Shown: positions 15,426 through 23,072 of the stretch, in pieces | Numbering within the stretch: the stretch's first letter is position 1 | Layout: the number at the start of each line of letters is the position of its first letter | Assembly (NCBI GenBank): GCA_001820685.1 | Contig: MHQP01000002.1 | Location: 1-42,139 of the forward strand | Direction of reading: 5' to 3' | DNA: 42,139 nt | Source: Candidatus Sungbacteria bacterium RIFCSPLOWO2_01_FULL_47_32 | Lineage (GTDB): Bacteria > Patescibacteriota > Minisyncoccia > Sungbacterales > GWA2-42-14 | Notes under the pieces: model-generated | Told to the model about the DNA's origin: nothing | Database searches by the model: none | The model's input: the letters and a program-made list of their open reading frames with translations, nothing else | Program-made: the position numbers and the translations under genes

Positions 15426-15863
15426 TTACGGGAGCTTGAAATATTTTTCTTCGAGTATCTGGTTGATGCGTTTAACGATCTCGTCCAGCGTGAAGTTCGC
15501 CTTGATGAGGTAGTCGGATGCTCCAAGCGCCATAACGCGGTCAATGTCTTCCTGTGAGCCGAGGTTTGACAAAACAATGACGGGAATCTTTGCGAGCTCG
15601 GGACTCTTTTTCATTTCTCTGAGGACCGCAAACCCGTCCATTCCCGGAAGAAGAAGGTCCATCAAGATAAGATCGGGGCGTTCCGTTTCAAGGAGTTTTA
15701 AAGCCGAGGGGCCGTCAATGGCGTCTGAAATGACATATCCGTCCTTGGCGAGCTTGTTTACGAGAAGGTTCCTCAAAAATACATCGTCTTCAATGATGAG
15801 GAGCCTTGCTTTTCCGTTCTTTTCTCCCGCCTGCGAGGCGGAATCTCTACGTGTTTCATCCAT
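15426..15863 (-). CDS. Single-domain response regulator (receiver only)
   Basis: 145 residues. After a polar 18-residue head comes a complete REC domain: acidic pair in IIEDD (residues 25-27), phosphorylation site D69 in LILMDLLLPGMDG, S99 in VIVLSN, and K121 in DYLIKANF. There is no output domain, as in CheY-like or phosphorelay proteins. No kinase is adjacent; the histidine kinase at 27178-28389 is an orphan and a possible partner. The promoter puts the start of transcription at the ATG. Confidence 0.9.
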   Translation of the reverse strand: MDETRRDSASQAGEKNGKARLLIIEDDVFLRNLLVNKLAKDGYVISDAIDGPSALKLLETERPDLILMDLLLPGMDGFAVLREMKKSPELAKIPVIVLSNLGSQEDIDRVMALGASDYLIKANFTLDEIVKRINQILEEKYFKLP

Positions 15864-15870
15864 ATAACTT

Positions 15871-15898
15871 ATAATAAACGAAGTTCCAAATATTGCAA
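15871..15898 (-). promoter_or_regulatory. Promoter of the response regulator
   Basis: On the minus strand TTGCAA (15893-15898), 16 bases, TATTAT (15871-15876), then seven bases to the ATG at 15863. This is another leaderless layout. Confidence 0.6.
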
Positions 15899-15911
15899 TT
15901 GTGCATTATTT

Positions 15912-18554
15912 CTATTCCAAATCTGCCCAGTTTTGGCCCTTTTTCATATCAACGCGGAGCCGTACCGTGCCAGGCCACACCCCTTCCATGAGTTTTTTTA
16001 TCTCTTTTGAGGCCGCCTCGAAAACTCCCTTTTTCTCTGATATTTCAAACAATAATTCATCGTGTATTTGAAGAAGCATGCGAACGTCATCCGTATGTTC
16101 CTGGTCGAGGAAGCGGGCGACTTCTATCATGGCAAGCTTCACGACGTCAGCCGCGGTTCCTTGTATCGGCATATTGATGGCCATGCGTTCAGCCTCCCGC
16201 TCGCCGCGAAACCCCGCGCCAATGATACCGGAAAGGTTTCGGCGCCGCCCAAAGTACGTTTCAACGTAGCCGTGTTCTTTCGCAAATGCGATGGTGCGCT
16301 CCATATAATATTGAATGCCGGAAAAATTTTTGAAATATTCTTCGAAGAACTTCTTTGCTTCTCCTTCATTCATCCCGGAGTTTTTTGCGAATGCCCGCAC
16401 TCCCATGCCGTAGAGTATCCCGAAGTTGAGCGCTTTTGCGGCTCTTCTCATTTCCGGCGTAACTTTTTCAAGAGGAACCTTGTTTACTTCTGCGGCCGTA
16501 AGCGCGTGAATGTCGAGGTTACGCGCGAACGCTTCGGCCATTTTTTTATCTCCAGCGATTTCTGCGGCAAGGCGCAGTTCAAGCTGAGAGTAGTCGAATG
16601 AAACAAGCATGAACCCTTTCTCTGCGACAAACGCCCGGCGTATCTCTTTTCCAAGAGAAGTTTTAACGGGAATATTTTGCAAATTCGGGTCGCGGGAGGA
16701 AAGGCGTCCAGTTGCCGTCCCCGCTTGCTCATAGGTTGTGTGAATCCGCCCGTCTTCGGCAATAAGGCGGGGAAGTGCGTCGGTGTATGTTGTTTTGAGT
16801 TTTGCAACTTCGCGGTATTCAAGAATTTTTGGAATTATGGAGTGAAAGTCTTTGAGGTCGGTAAGCTGTTCCTGGTCGGTTGAGAGTTTTCCTCCCTCGG
16901 TTTTGCGTATCTTTTTTCCGAGTTCTCCTATCTTAAGTTTTCCGAAAAGAACATCGGCAAGCTGTTGGGGAGAGTTGATATTAAACTTCTGCCCCGCTTC
17001 CTCATAAATTTCTTTTGTAAGACGGTCGACTTTTTCTCCGAACACATGAGCCGTTTTTTTTAGGTGTGACTCGTCTATCTTTATGCCAAGTCTCTCCATG
17101 TGTGCAAGAATGGGAATAAGGGGCAGTTCAAAACGCTCAAATATTTCCAACAACTGTTCTTTTTTAAGTTTTGTTTCAAGAACTTTTTTGAGTTCGGGGA
17201 ATGCGCGAATCCACTCCTCACTGCCTGTTCCCGCCAGTGTCCCAAGGTGTTCCGTTATTATGCGGGGGAGCGAAAGATCTCGTACTCCCGTATTCAGAAG
17301 GAAGGACGCAATTTTCAGGTCAAAAAAATTTTTACCGAGGGAAACTCCCTTTTTCCCGGCATGAAGGATAAAAGGTTTTGCGTTGAAAATAATCTTTTCC
17401 TTTGTTTCAAAAAGTTCCGCTGTTTTTTTGTCAAAAGAACCGAAAATGCCGGCATCCAGCCGGTACGTTCTTTTTCCGTCGAATATGGCAATCTCTTTTG
17501 TTGTTTCGTCGAAAAAAAGAGAAAGCTGTCCACCCGAAAGAATGGGCAGAAGATCTTTTATTTTTTTTATTTTTGGCGTTTCTGCATCGCTGTTTTTTGA
17601 GGGCGCGAGAGGCAGCGAAAGTATTTGTGTTTCGCTGTCCTTCTTCTCTTCCTGAACGGGCCGCGTTTCTTCTTTGCTATTACCGCCAAGGCGCTTCAAA
17701 AGGCTTGCAAATCCAAAAGTGTCGAATGTTTTTTGTATTTCCGGCGTAAGCGAGGTTTGTGGGCGAACCAAAATATTTTTAGAAATTTCAATATCCATAT
17801 TCGTATGAATGGTTGCAAGTTCCTGCGACATGAAGGCGTCCTCTTTTGAAACTTTCAACTTTTCACACACGGACGGTGTTTCCTTCAATTTTCCTTTTTC
17901 AAGAAGTGAATAGATTGTTTTTAGATTCTTATATTTTTTCAATAATTCCGTTGCTGTTTTCTCGCCAATTCCCTTGACGCCCGGAATGTTGTCCGACGGG
18001 TCTCCGCGCAGTGCCTTATAGTCGATCACCGCGGACGGAGGGAACTCATAGCGCTCCATGACCGCTTTTTCGTCATACATCACCGTATCCGAAACTCCCT
18101 TTCTCATCGTAAAAACGGAGACATTCTTCGATACGAGCTGAAGAGCGTCCATGTCTCCGGTAACAATAATAACTTCCGCTTTTTTGTCGCGTTCCAAAAT
18201 TTTCTTCGCGAGGGTTCCGATGATATCATCCGCCTCGAATCCTTCCTTTTCAAGCACGGGAATGCCAAATGCCTCAAGCACTTTTTTTGTTTTCGGAAAC
18301 TGCGCGTAGAGTTCGTCGGGCGCTTTTTCGCGTTGGGCCTTGTAGCGCTCGAACGCAATGTGGCGGAACGTGGGAGCCGCCGTGTCGAACGCGGCCAGAA
18401 CATGGTCAGGCTTGAAGTCCTTTAATATCCTCAAAAGGATAGAAGTAAATCCGTACACAGCGCCCGAAGGAGAGCCATCCGGGGATGTTAACGGGGGAAG
18501 CGCGTGGAACGCGCGATGGATGAGGGCGTTTGAGTCAATGATGACGTATCTCAT
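15912..18554 (-). CDS. polA: DNA polymerase I
   Basis: 880 residues. The 5'-3' exonuclease domain (1 to about 290) has IIDSNALIHRAFHA, FEADDIIGTLA, GDMDALQLV and GVKGIGEKTATELL. The middle domain (about 325-490) resembles the proofreading fold but appears inactive: the DxE pair is not in register (LFFDETT), the second motif is FNAKPFILHAG with no Asp, and no third Asp motif is seen. The polymerase domain has FDYSQLELRLAAEIAGD, RRAAKALNFGILYGMG and QIHDELLFE. The enzyme fills gaps in repair and replaces Okazaki primers. Its start has no ribosome site. Confidence 0.95.
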   Translation of the reverse strand: MRYVIIDSNALIHRAFHALPPLTSPDGSPSGAVYGFTSILLRILKDFKPDHVLAAFDTAAPTFRHIAFERYKAQREKAPDELYAQFPKTKKVLEAFGIPVLEKEGFEADDIIGTLAKKILERDKKAEVIIVTGDMDALQLVSKNVSVFTMRKGVSDTVMYDEKAVMERYEFPPSAVIDYKALRGDPSDNIPGVKGIGEKTATELLKKYKNLKTIYSLLEKGKLKETPSVCEKLKVSKEDAFMSQELATIHTNMDIEISKNILVRPQTSLTPEIQKTFDTFGFASLLKRLGGNSKEETRPVQEEKKDSETQILSLPLAPSKNSDAETPKIKKIKDLLPILSGGQLSLFFDETTKEIAIFDGKRTYRLDAGIFGSFDKKTAELFETKEKIIFNAKPFILHAGKKGVSLGKNFFDLKIASFLLNTGVRDLSLPRIITEHLGTLAGTGSEEWIRAFPELKKVLETKLKKEQLLEIFERFELPLIPILAHMERLGIKIDESHLKKTAHVFGEKVDRLTKEIYEEAGQKFNINSPQQLADVLFGKLKIGELGKKIRKTEGGKLSTDQEQLTDLKDFHSIIPKILEYREVAKLKTTYTDALPRLIAEDGRIHTTYEQAGTATGRLSSRDPNLQNIPVKTSLGKEIRRAFVAEKGFMLVSFDYSQLELRLAAEIAGDKKMAEAFARNLDIHALTAAEVNKVPLEKVTPEMRRAAKALNFGILYGMGVRAFAKNSGMNEGEAKKFFEEYFKNFSGIQYYMERTIAFAKEHGYVETYFGRRRNLSGIIGAGFRGEREAERMAINMPIQGTAADVVKLAMIEVARFLDQEHTDDVRMLLQIHDELLFEISEKKGVFEAASKEIKKLMEGVWPGTVRLRVDMKKGQNWADLE

Positions 18555-18657
18555 TTTTTGTTGAAATTTATGAGTGTGGCGAAATAAATTTTGCTAAAAA
18601 ACATGAACCCCGCACAAATTCTTTATTAAAACTTCGCATATTTTAATGTAAGTCGCA

Positions 18658-18674
18658 GCCGAGCTGGGCTCGGC
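18658..18674. repeat. AGCT-type hairpin (copy 1)
   Basis: GCCGAGC (18658-18664), TGG loop, GCTCGGC (18668-18674) in the polA-tsaE gap. It resembles hairpins at 20302-20318, 41051-41065, 41729-41743 and 41746-41764. Confidence 0.6.
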
Positions 18675-18709
18675 GGAGGCGATACCGCGGCAACTTTCTA
18701 TGTTTGGAA

Positions 18710-19189
18710 CTATGCTGATTTTAGAATTTGGTGCGGGGTCATGCTCACTATAATTATTCTCCTATTCCTTCCCGCGTGTTTAAAATAAATCCACGTCCCG
18801 TCTTTCGGAAGCAGGCCTTTTATCTTTTCCGCCCACTCTATTAAGATAATATTTTTTGGGTCTTTTAAAATATCTTTTAGCCCGATACGAAGCATGTCAC
18901 TCGGTCTTTTAATTCTGTACGTATCAATATGAACAAGCCTTCGTTTGCCGTTCGGAAGGGTTCTCCCGGTTTTAAATATTTGCATAAGAACGAAAGTCGG
19001 ACTTTTTACGCTTTCTTTTACGCCGAGTGGCTTTGCGAACCATTGGGCAAATGTTGTTTTGCCCGCCCCCAAATTTCCCGAGAGTGCGATTACAAGAGCT
19101 TTTTTTGGGTTTGAGCGCTTTAAAAATTCGCCTGACAGATGGCGCGCCAGCTTTTGAGTTTCCCGTTTATTTTTTGTGATAAATTTCAT
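18710..19189 (-). CDS. tsaE: tRNA threonylcarbamoyladenosine biosynthesis ATPase TsaE
   Basis: 159 residues. Walker A GNLGAGKTTFAQ, then VKSPTFVLMQIF, HIDTYRIKRPSDM and IILIEWAEKIKGLLP match TsaE. With TsaB and TsaD it supports t6A modification of tRNAs that read ANN codons. It lies upstream of polA on the same strand with about 155 bases between them. Confidence 0.92.
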   Translation of the reverse strand: MKFITKNKRETQKLARHLSGEFLKRSNPKKALVIALSGNLGAGKTTFAQWFAKPLGVKESVKSPTFVLMQIFKTGRTLPNGKRRLVHIDTYRIKRPSDMLRIGLKDILKDPKNIILIEWAEKIKGLLPKDGTWIYFKHAGRNRRIIIVSMTPHQILKSA

Positions 19190-19243
19190 AGATGAACATC
19201 TTGTATGGTATCAGAATCGGCACAAAAATGATATTGAGTTTTT

Positions 19244-19299
19244 GAATAAAAAAAACCCCGTGGGGAAGAGCTGTTACCTTGCTCTTCCCGCACGGGTTT
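19244..19299 (-). terminator. Terminator of the lipoprotein operon
   Basis: A 19-base arm (19281-19299) pairs with 19253-19271 with one or two mismatches and is followed on the minus strand by a T-run (19244-19252). Confidence 0.8.
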
Positions 19300-19302
19300 C
19301 CT

Positions 19303-19851
19303 CTATCGGAGCTTCGCGAGCGCATCGCGCGTTGAGATGATATTCGCGCGAAGCTGCGAGAGGTTTGACTGCGGGTTGTATGACGCCTGTCCCGGACCCC
19401 GGAACGCGAGAACGTTGTCCGCTTGGCGGATGACTCTCACTTCCATCACCAGGACCTGGCTGTTCCAGCCGATCGGAGGGCTCGTTTGAATCCAGCCTGT
19501 ATCGCGGCTGTAAACCTGCGGCTGGGCCGTGATCATGTAGTCGAAGCGTCCGCCCACCGAAATCTGGGCGCCTGCAGCCCGAACGGAGTCCTCGATGACG
19601 CCGCGAGTCTCGCTTGTCGGCGCCTGTACGAACACCGTATGACCGGCAAGCTCTGCCGCGACCGTTGGGTGAAGCCGGACAGCGCCCGGCGGTACAGGAA
19701 TGTCGGAAGGGGGTTGGGGGAGTGGCCGAGGTGGAATGGGGGTGGGGTAGTCGGGATAGCCGACGGACCCTCCCATGTAGAAACCTCCACAGCCAGTCGC
19801 CGCGACGGCGATGAAAGCTACGAGAACAAGCCTCCCAACAAAACGCTTCAT
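19303..19851 (-). CDS. Putative lipoprotein, GC-rich
   Basis: 182 residues from the ATG at 19851, which has AAGGAG nine bases upstream. The open frame extends further back, but without a ribosome site and with a low-complexity sequence. N-terminus: MKRFVGRLVLVAFIAVAATGCGG, with lipobox ATGC giving a lipidated Cys near residue 21. A glycine/proline-rich linker (PDYPTPIPPRPLPQPPSDIP) follows. The rest is a soluble domain with VRAAGAQISVGGRFDYMITAQPQ and a C-terminal helix. It resembles no family I know. Base composition is clearly more GC-rich than the neighbours, and the strong ribosome site is unusual here, so transfer from another bacterium is possible. Confidence 0.75.
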   Translation of the reverse strand: MKRFVGRLVLVAFIAVAATGCGGFYMGGSVGYPDYPTPIPPRPLPQPPSDIPVPPGAVRLHPTVAAELAGHTVFVQAPTSETRGVIEDSVRAAGAQISVGGRFDYMITAQPQVYSRDTGWIQTSPPIGWNSQVLVMEVRVIRQADNVLAFRGPGQASYNPQSNLSQLRANIISTRDALAKLR

Positions 19852-19880
19852 GGCATCTTTCTCCTTGGGGGTATTCCCGG

Positions 19881-20045
19881 TTAGTGTTTTTCTTGCGGGT
19901 TGGTTGGCTCCCGTTTCTCGTTCTGCTTTTTCAGCTCTTGGAGAACCATTTGGAGTAGGTCGTACACGCTTCCGAGACACAAGAGAATGAGAAGCAAGAG
20001 GATGATGGCTATGGAAACCAAAATCGCCACTGAGAGTTCTCCCAT
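19881..20045 (-). CDS. Small membrane protein upstream of the lipoprotein
   Basis: 54 residues. MGELSVAILVSIAI starts a single hydrophobic helix (about residues 5-28) followed by an amphipathic, charged tail (VLQELKKQNEKREPTNPQEKH). It is on the same strand as the lipoprotein, 29 bases upstream, and lies downstream of a strong promoter. No strong ribosome site. A short coiled tail after one membrane helix suggests an assembly partner, which is inference. Confidence 0.6.
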   Translation of the reverse strand: MGELSVAILVSIAIILLLLILLCLGSVYDLLQMVLQELKKQNEKREPTNPQEKH

Positions 20046-20139
20046 CGGTTTGGTGTGTACAGCACGCTCGGTTGTTGATGTGTATGTATGCCGATTTCGG
20101 CATTTTTCAAGGTCAGGCAGATTCCTCCACGATGTTTAC

Positions 20140-20168
20140 ATTATACTACATTTTATTAAAAAAGTCAA
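20140..20168 (-). promoter_or_regulatory. Strong promoter of the small membrane protein-lipoprotein operon
   Basis: On the minus strand TTGACT (20163-20168), 17 bases, TATAAT (20140-20145). A GGAGGA lies just downstream, but the first good frame after it is uncertain. Confidence 0.8.
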
Positions 20169-20175
20169 CATGTCG

Positions 20176-20212
20176 CAAAAAAGCAAAAAATCCCGCACAA
20201 AAGGCGGGATTT
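20176..20212 (-). terminator. Terminator of the amidinotransferase-like gene
   Basis: AAATCCCGC (20188-20195 region) pairs with GCGGGATTT (20204-20212); T-rich on the minus strand. Confidence 0.75.
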
Positions 20213-20247
20213 ATCATTATAATTTCTGTTAAAAATCTTTAACATTT

Positions 20248-20381
20248 ACCCCATTAGAAGCTCGCCCAAGAGCATCTTAGTACGAAAAATCTAAGGGCGA
20301 AGTCGAGCTCAGCTCGACGAAGCCGCCTTACGGCTAAGCAGTTACGAATAAAACAGTATTATTTTAAGCTTCTAACGGGGT
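20248..20381. repeat. 134-bp inverted-repeat element with internal hairpins
   Basis: The ends ACCCCATTAGAAGCTC (20248-20263) and AAGCTTCTAACGGGGT (20366-20381) are reverse complements at 14 of 16 positions. Inside are GTCGAGCT/AGCTCGAC (20302-20309/20311-20318) and AGCCG/CGGCT (20321-20325/20331-20335). No open frame. It could be a miniature inverted-repeat element or a structured RNA at the 3' end of the adjacent gene. Confidence 0.55.
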
Positions 20382-21278
20382 TTATAACCAGTTTTTGTCG
20401 GGCAGAAACAAACTTAGGCAACGAACAGAGCCTCCGCTTTTTAGGAACTCACTAGTATCTACGACCCAAACCACGAAACCGCGTTCTTTGAGAATACTCA
20501 TCAATCGCTCGCTCGGCTGGTTCATGATGATATTTGTCCGCCCGTTTGGATCTCTGATAAAGACGCCGTTACAGACGAAGTTATGTGCCTCTTCGTCAGT
20601 TACGGCAATGATATCTCTTGGGTCGATAGGAAGAGAATTGATAACACGTCTTCCCGCGGCGTCATATGCTCCCGGATAGTAGATGAGTACTTCTTCGGAA
20701 TTATCGAAGGGAGGCACATAGAGACATGTTGTGTCAAAATCGTAAAAGTCGTCATTCACAAGGCGCATCGGTATGACTTGGTCAGGAAGAAGGCCATGGA
20801 CTTCTCGTATGATATCTTTTGCTTCGTATTCAGTCCGGTTTTTCTGGCCGTAACCCATAAGGAGGATGATGGATTCCTTATTTTTTCCGACAGTAACAAC
20901 ATCGGCCTGTCCTCCGAACCCATGGCTGGGACTCGGCCAAGGAACAATCTCAAGCCCGAGTATTTTCTGCCTGTCTTTAAACCATTTTTCATGGCGGATG
21001 AGCTCCCGCGCACGCGCCTCGGCAACAGCGCCTTTGAAGTTCGCGCGGAGAAGTATTCCCCATCGGCACCATCCAGTATTTGCAGTAAAGCACATGTCTT
21101 GGCAATCAGGGTCTGGCTCAATGAACCAGGGGTCCGCTTCAAGAGTCGTATAGATCTGTACTGGCCTCACCCACTGTTTTTTGGAGAGATAGCGGTCAGG
21201 CTGATTCTCTTTTTTCATCCATTTGTTTATTTCCTTTTCGATGACAAAAAAATCCGGCGGGCACATAAGGATGCGCAT
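20382..21278 (-). CDS. Amidinotransferase/DDAH-fold protein with a changed catalytic position
   Basis: 298 residues from the ATG at 21278 (GGAGA upstream); a GTG at 21329 with AAGGA before it would add 17 residues. Family blocks: ILMCPPDFFVIEKEINKWM at the N-terminus, DMCFTANTG (residues 61-69), GFGGQADV (120-127) and the C-terminal nucleophile region SGGSVRCLSL with C287. The family (arginine deiminase, DDAH, amidinotransferases) uses a Cys-His pair, with the His usually in a YHLDT-like motif. Here the sequence reads FYDFDTT, so Asp180 appears where the His is expected. The enzyme may use another residue or may be inactive. The substrate would be a guanidino compound if active. Confidence 0.7.
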   Translation of the reverse strand: MRILMCPPDFFVIEKEINKWMKKENQPDRYLSKKQWVRPVQIYTTLEADPWFIEPDPDCQDMCFTANTGWCRWGILLRANFKGAVAEARARELIRHEKWFKDRQKILGLEIVPWPSPSHGFGGQADVVTVGKNKESIILLMGYGQKNRTEYEAKDIIREVHGLLPDQVIPMRLVNDDFYDFDTTCLYVPPFDNSEEVLIYYPGAYDAAGRRVINSLPIDPRDIIAVTDEEAHNFVCNGVFIRDPNGRTNIIMNQPSERLMSILKERGFVVWVVDTSEFLKSGGSVRCLSLFLPDKNWL

Positions 21279-21428
21279 GTTATGTCTCCGTGTTCGTTGT
21301 TTGAAAAACTTCCATAATGTCAAAATCACTCCTTTCCTTAAATTGTTCTTTAGACCTGCTCTCTGTCGGGTTGGGCGGGTGTGCCATCGTTGGTTTATTA
21401 TGTAAATGAACTTTGTATGGCTGGGAAA

Positions 21429-21457
21429 AATGTACAATAAACAGCCGATAAAATCAA
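21429..21457 (-). promoter_or_regulatory. Promoter of the amidinotransferase-like gene
   Basis: On the minus strand TTGATT (21452-21457), 17 bases, TACATT (21429-21434). The leader is about 140 bases and holds an 11-codon ORF whose TAA ends one base before the ATG at 21278. Confidence 0.5.
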
Positions 21458-21597
21458 GTTTTTTTAAAGGTAAGAGAAGCCCGCTAGCTCTGCTAAAAGT
21501 CTAAAATCGGAGTTTGTTTCTCGACGCTATGAGCCATAATAAGACTTTGCTTTTTGTGTCCAATGCTTGTCAGGGTTTCGCCAATCTTCTCCTTGGG

Positions 21598-21626
21598 TTG
21601 ACTTCTAACATCAAAAAGCGTATGCT
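21598..21626 (+). promoter_or_regulatory. Promoter of the small basic protein gene
   Basis: TTGACT (21598-21603), 17 bases, TATGCT (21621-21626). The predicted start near 21633 favours the ATG at 21655 over earlier in-frame ATGs. Confidence 0.5.
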
Positions 21627-21654
21627 TGGCAGACAAAAACACAGCAAAAACCTC

Positions 21655-21819
21655 ATGGGAAGGCACATACTTACAAAATCAGTGCGCAAATTTTTGCGGA
21701 GGAAAAAAAGCGAGATACGCCGGCAGTTTTTTGATGCGGCAATGGCAGAAGAAAAAATACGGGAACTCGTCGAAATCATGGTAAAAGAACGCCGGCTAAA
21801 AGGCTCCGGAACCGCATAA
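21655..21819 (+). CDS. Small basic hypothetical protein
   Basis: 54 residues from the ATG at 21655. The frame is open further up (ATGs at 21514 and 21529), but the promoter lies inside that part. The sequence is helical and charged: ILTKSVRKFLRRKKSEIRRQ, then AEEKIRELVEIMVKERR. It may bind nucleic acid. Codon use in the last 45 codons resembles real genes here. No family recognised. A terminator follows. Confidence 0.5.
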   Translation: MGRHILTKSVRKFLRRKKSEIRRQFFDAAMAEEKIRELVEIMVKERRLKGSGTA

Positions 21820-21848
21820 TTTGACAGGATACATTTATTATTGTTCTT

Positions 21849-21876
21849 ATTGCAACTGCTCTTGCAATATTTTTTT
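21849..21876 (+). terminator. Weak terminator after the small basic protein gene
   Basis: ATTGCA (21849-21854) pairs with TGCAAT (21863-21868), followed by a run of T. Confidence 0.5.
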
Positions 21877-21928
21877 AATATTGTACTAGTAGGAAGGATA
21901 GAACCTTGAGAAAAAACGGTATCAAGGC

Positions 21929-22555
21929 ATGCGAAAGCTAGGGACCATCTTTTTTGCGGTTGCGATAGCATTTTTGGGCTATGGATGTTCAACAATGAAA
22001 GGCGTTGGGAATGGCGTTAGCAATGCTAACACAAATTATAACAAAACGTATGTAATGACGGGTCTTTTCGAGAACATGAACGAAGCTCGCGAGAAAGCGG
22101 CACAGATCAAGATCGGCGAAACGACATGCACTGACGGTCTGAAAGAAGCCGGGTTTGATCCTGCGGCAAAAAACGTCGTGAGGCTTCGGGGGTCTGAAGC
22201 GCCTGAATATATTTTTGGAACGAAAAACTACCAGGTAACCATTACCGATCCTGAAAAGATCAAAGAATACGCGAAAGAAATCAATAGCTACAATATTCTT
22301 CTCTATCCGACCCGGGCAATGAACGAAGAAAAGGAACTTTTTACCCTTAACAAACAGAACCTTCTTGTTACCGGAATGAATGCGCAGTACGTAATCGTCT
22401 GTAAAGAAAATCTCGTGTTTGCTCATGGAACTTCAGGCGAGGAAAACATGCACAAGCCAAGCGTGCAAAAACAATTTGGCGGAACCGTCGGCGCATGGCT
22501 TTTTGGGGCCCTTGGCGGCGGAATCAGCATTTTTACGAAACTCTTCGGACTATAA
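21929..22555 (+). CDS. Putative lipoprotein
   Basis: 208 residues. MRKLGTIFFAVAIAFLGYGCS is a lipoprotein signal peptide with lipobox GYGC and the lipidated Cys at residue 20. The mature part is soluble, with NMNEAREKAAQIKIGE, two more cysteines (TTCTDGL, IVCKENL) and a C-terminal hydrophobic, glycine-rich stretch (TVGAWLFGALGGGISIF) that may insert into a membrane. No family recognised. It has its own terminator and lies in the accessory part of the window. Confidence 0.75.
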   Translation: MRKLGTIFFAVAIAFLGYGCSTMKGVGNGVSNANTNYNKTYVMTGLFENMNEAREKAAQIKIGETTCTDGLKEAGFDPAAKNVVRLRGSEAPEYIFGTKNYQVTITDPEKIKEYAKEINSYNILLYPTRAMNEEKELFTLNKQNLLVTGMNAQYVIVCKENLVFAHGTSGEENMHKPSVQKQFGGTVGAWLFGALGGGISIFTKLFGL

Positions 22556-22562
22556 TTTTTTA

Positions 22563-22590
22563 AACAGGCATGTGCCTGTTTTCTTTTTTT
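22563..22590 (+). terminator. Terminator of the lipoprotein gene 21929-22555
   Basis: AACAGGCA (22563-22570), TG loop, TGCCTGTT (22573-22580), then TTCTTTTTTT. Confidence 0.8.
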
Positions 22591-22609
22591 AAATAAGAAA
22601 AAACGCAGC

Positions 22610-22638
22610 TTGACATTATTATTGAAAAGATATATAAT
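22610..22638 (+). promoter_or_regulatory. Perfect consensus promoter
   Basis: TTGACA (22610-22615), 17 bases, TATAAT (22633-22638). It is the best sigma-70-type match in the window. It drives the folded leader at 22674-22763 and two small genes. Confidence 0.9.
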
Positions 22639-22673
22639 ATAACTATTAAGGAAAGTGCTCTTTTAATTCGTTT

Positions 22674-22763
22674 CTTGGCTGAAATGGGGTTCTTACTTGA
22701 TTCCCGACCCTCCTCGGCGAGTCACTCCGTATTCACGGAGGAGGGAACCCCTCTTCAGTCAAG
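22674..22763 (+). ncRNA. Folded 5' leader or small RNA
   Basis: The outer arms CTTGGCTGAAATGGGGTTC (22674-22692) and GAACCCCTCTTCAGTCAAG (22745-22763) pair except for a 2x2 internal loop. Inside, CTCCGT (22725-22730), ATTC loop and ACGGAG (22735-22740) form a second hairpin. The first small gene follows 34 bases later. The base pairs are seen in the sequence. A regulatory role is inferred from its position between a consensus promoter and the first start codon. No T-run follows, so it is not an attenuator of the usual kind. Confidence 0.6.
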
Positions 22764-22797
22764 AAACAACACACGAAAGGCTGCGAAGGGGGGCCGT

Positions 22798-23019
22798 ATG
22801 GACAGAGAGAACTGGACATTCTTTGACTGGAGACCCGGAAACGAAACATGGAAGTTCTTTGAGTGGGACTTTTTCCCCTCCGTGCCGGCATCATGGATGG
22901 TGCAAGCGCGACGTTCGCAGAACAGGTTTTGGCCATCCGAGCTCGAAAAGTTCGAGGCGGCCTGCAGACGGCGGGAGGCAGAGGAAGGCCGGCGAGTCGC
23001 TCGCGGGCCATACCTCTAG
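22798..23019 (+). CDS. Small aromatic-rich hypothetical protein
   Basis: 73 residues with a strong AAGGGGGG site before the ATG at 22798. The first third repeats an aromatic unit: ENWTFFDW then ETWKFFEWDFF. The C-terminal third is basic (CRRREAEEGRRVARG). No signal peptide and no family recognised. It is the first gene of a two-gene unit with a strong promoter and good ribosome sites, and the segment is more GC-rich than the flanking core genes. Confidence 0.6.
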   Translation: MDRENWTFFDWRPGNETWKFFEWDFFPSVPASWMVQARRSQNRFWPSELEKFEAACRRREAEEGRRVARGPYL

Positions 23020-23072
23020 TGCGTGCTTTGTCCCTAACCGCGGCCCGTAAAGCCGCAACGAAAGGGAGTGCA

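Noticed and set aside
16062-16601. Plus-strand frames across polA
   Set aside because: Antisense shadows of a clearly conserved gene.
21570-21995. 141-residue minus frame over the small basic protein gene
   Set aside because: No promoter or start signal, and the sequence looks non-coding. The plus frame has a promoter and charged helical content, though its own support is modest.
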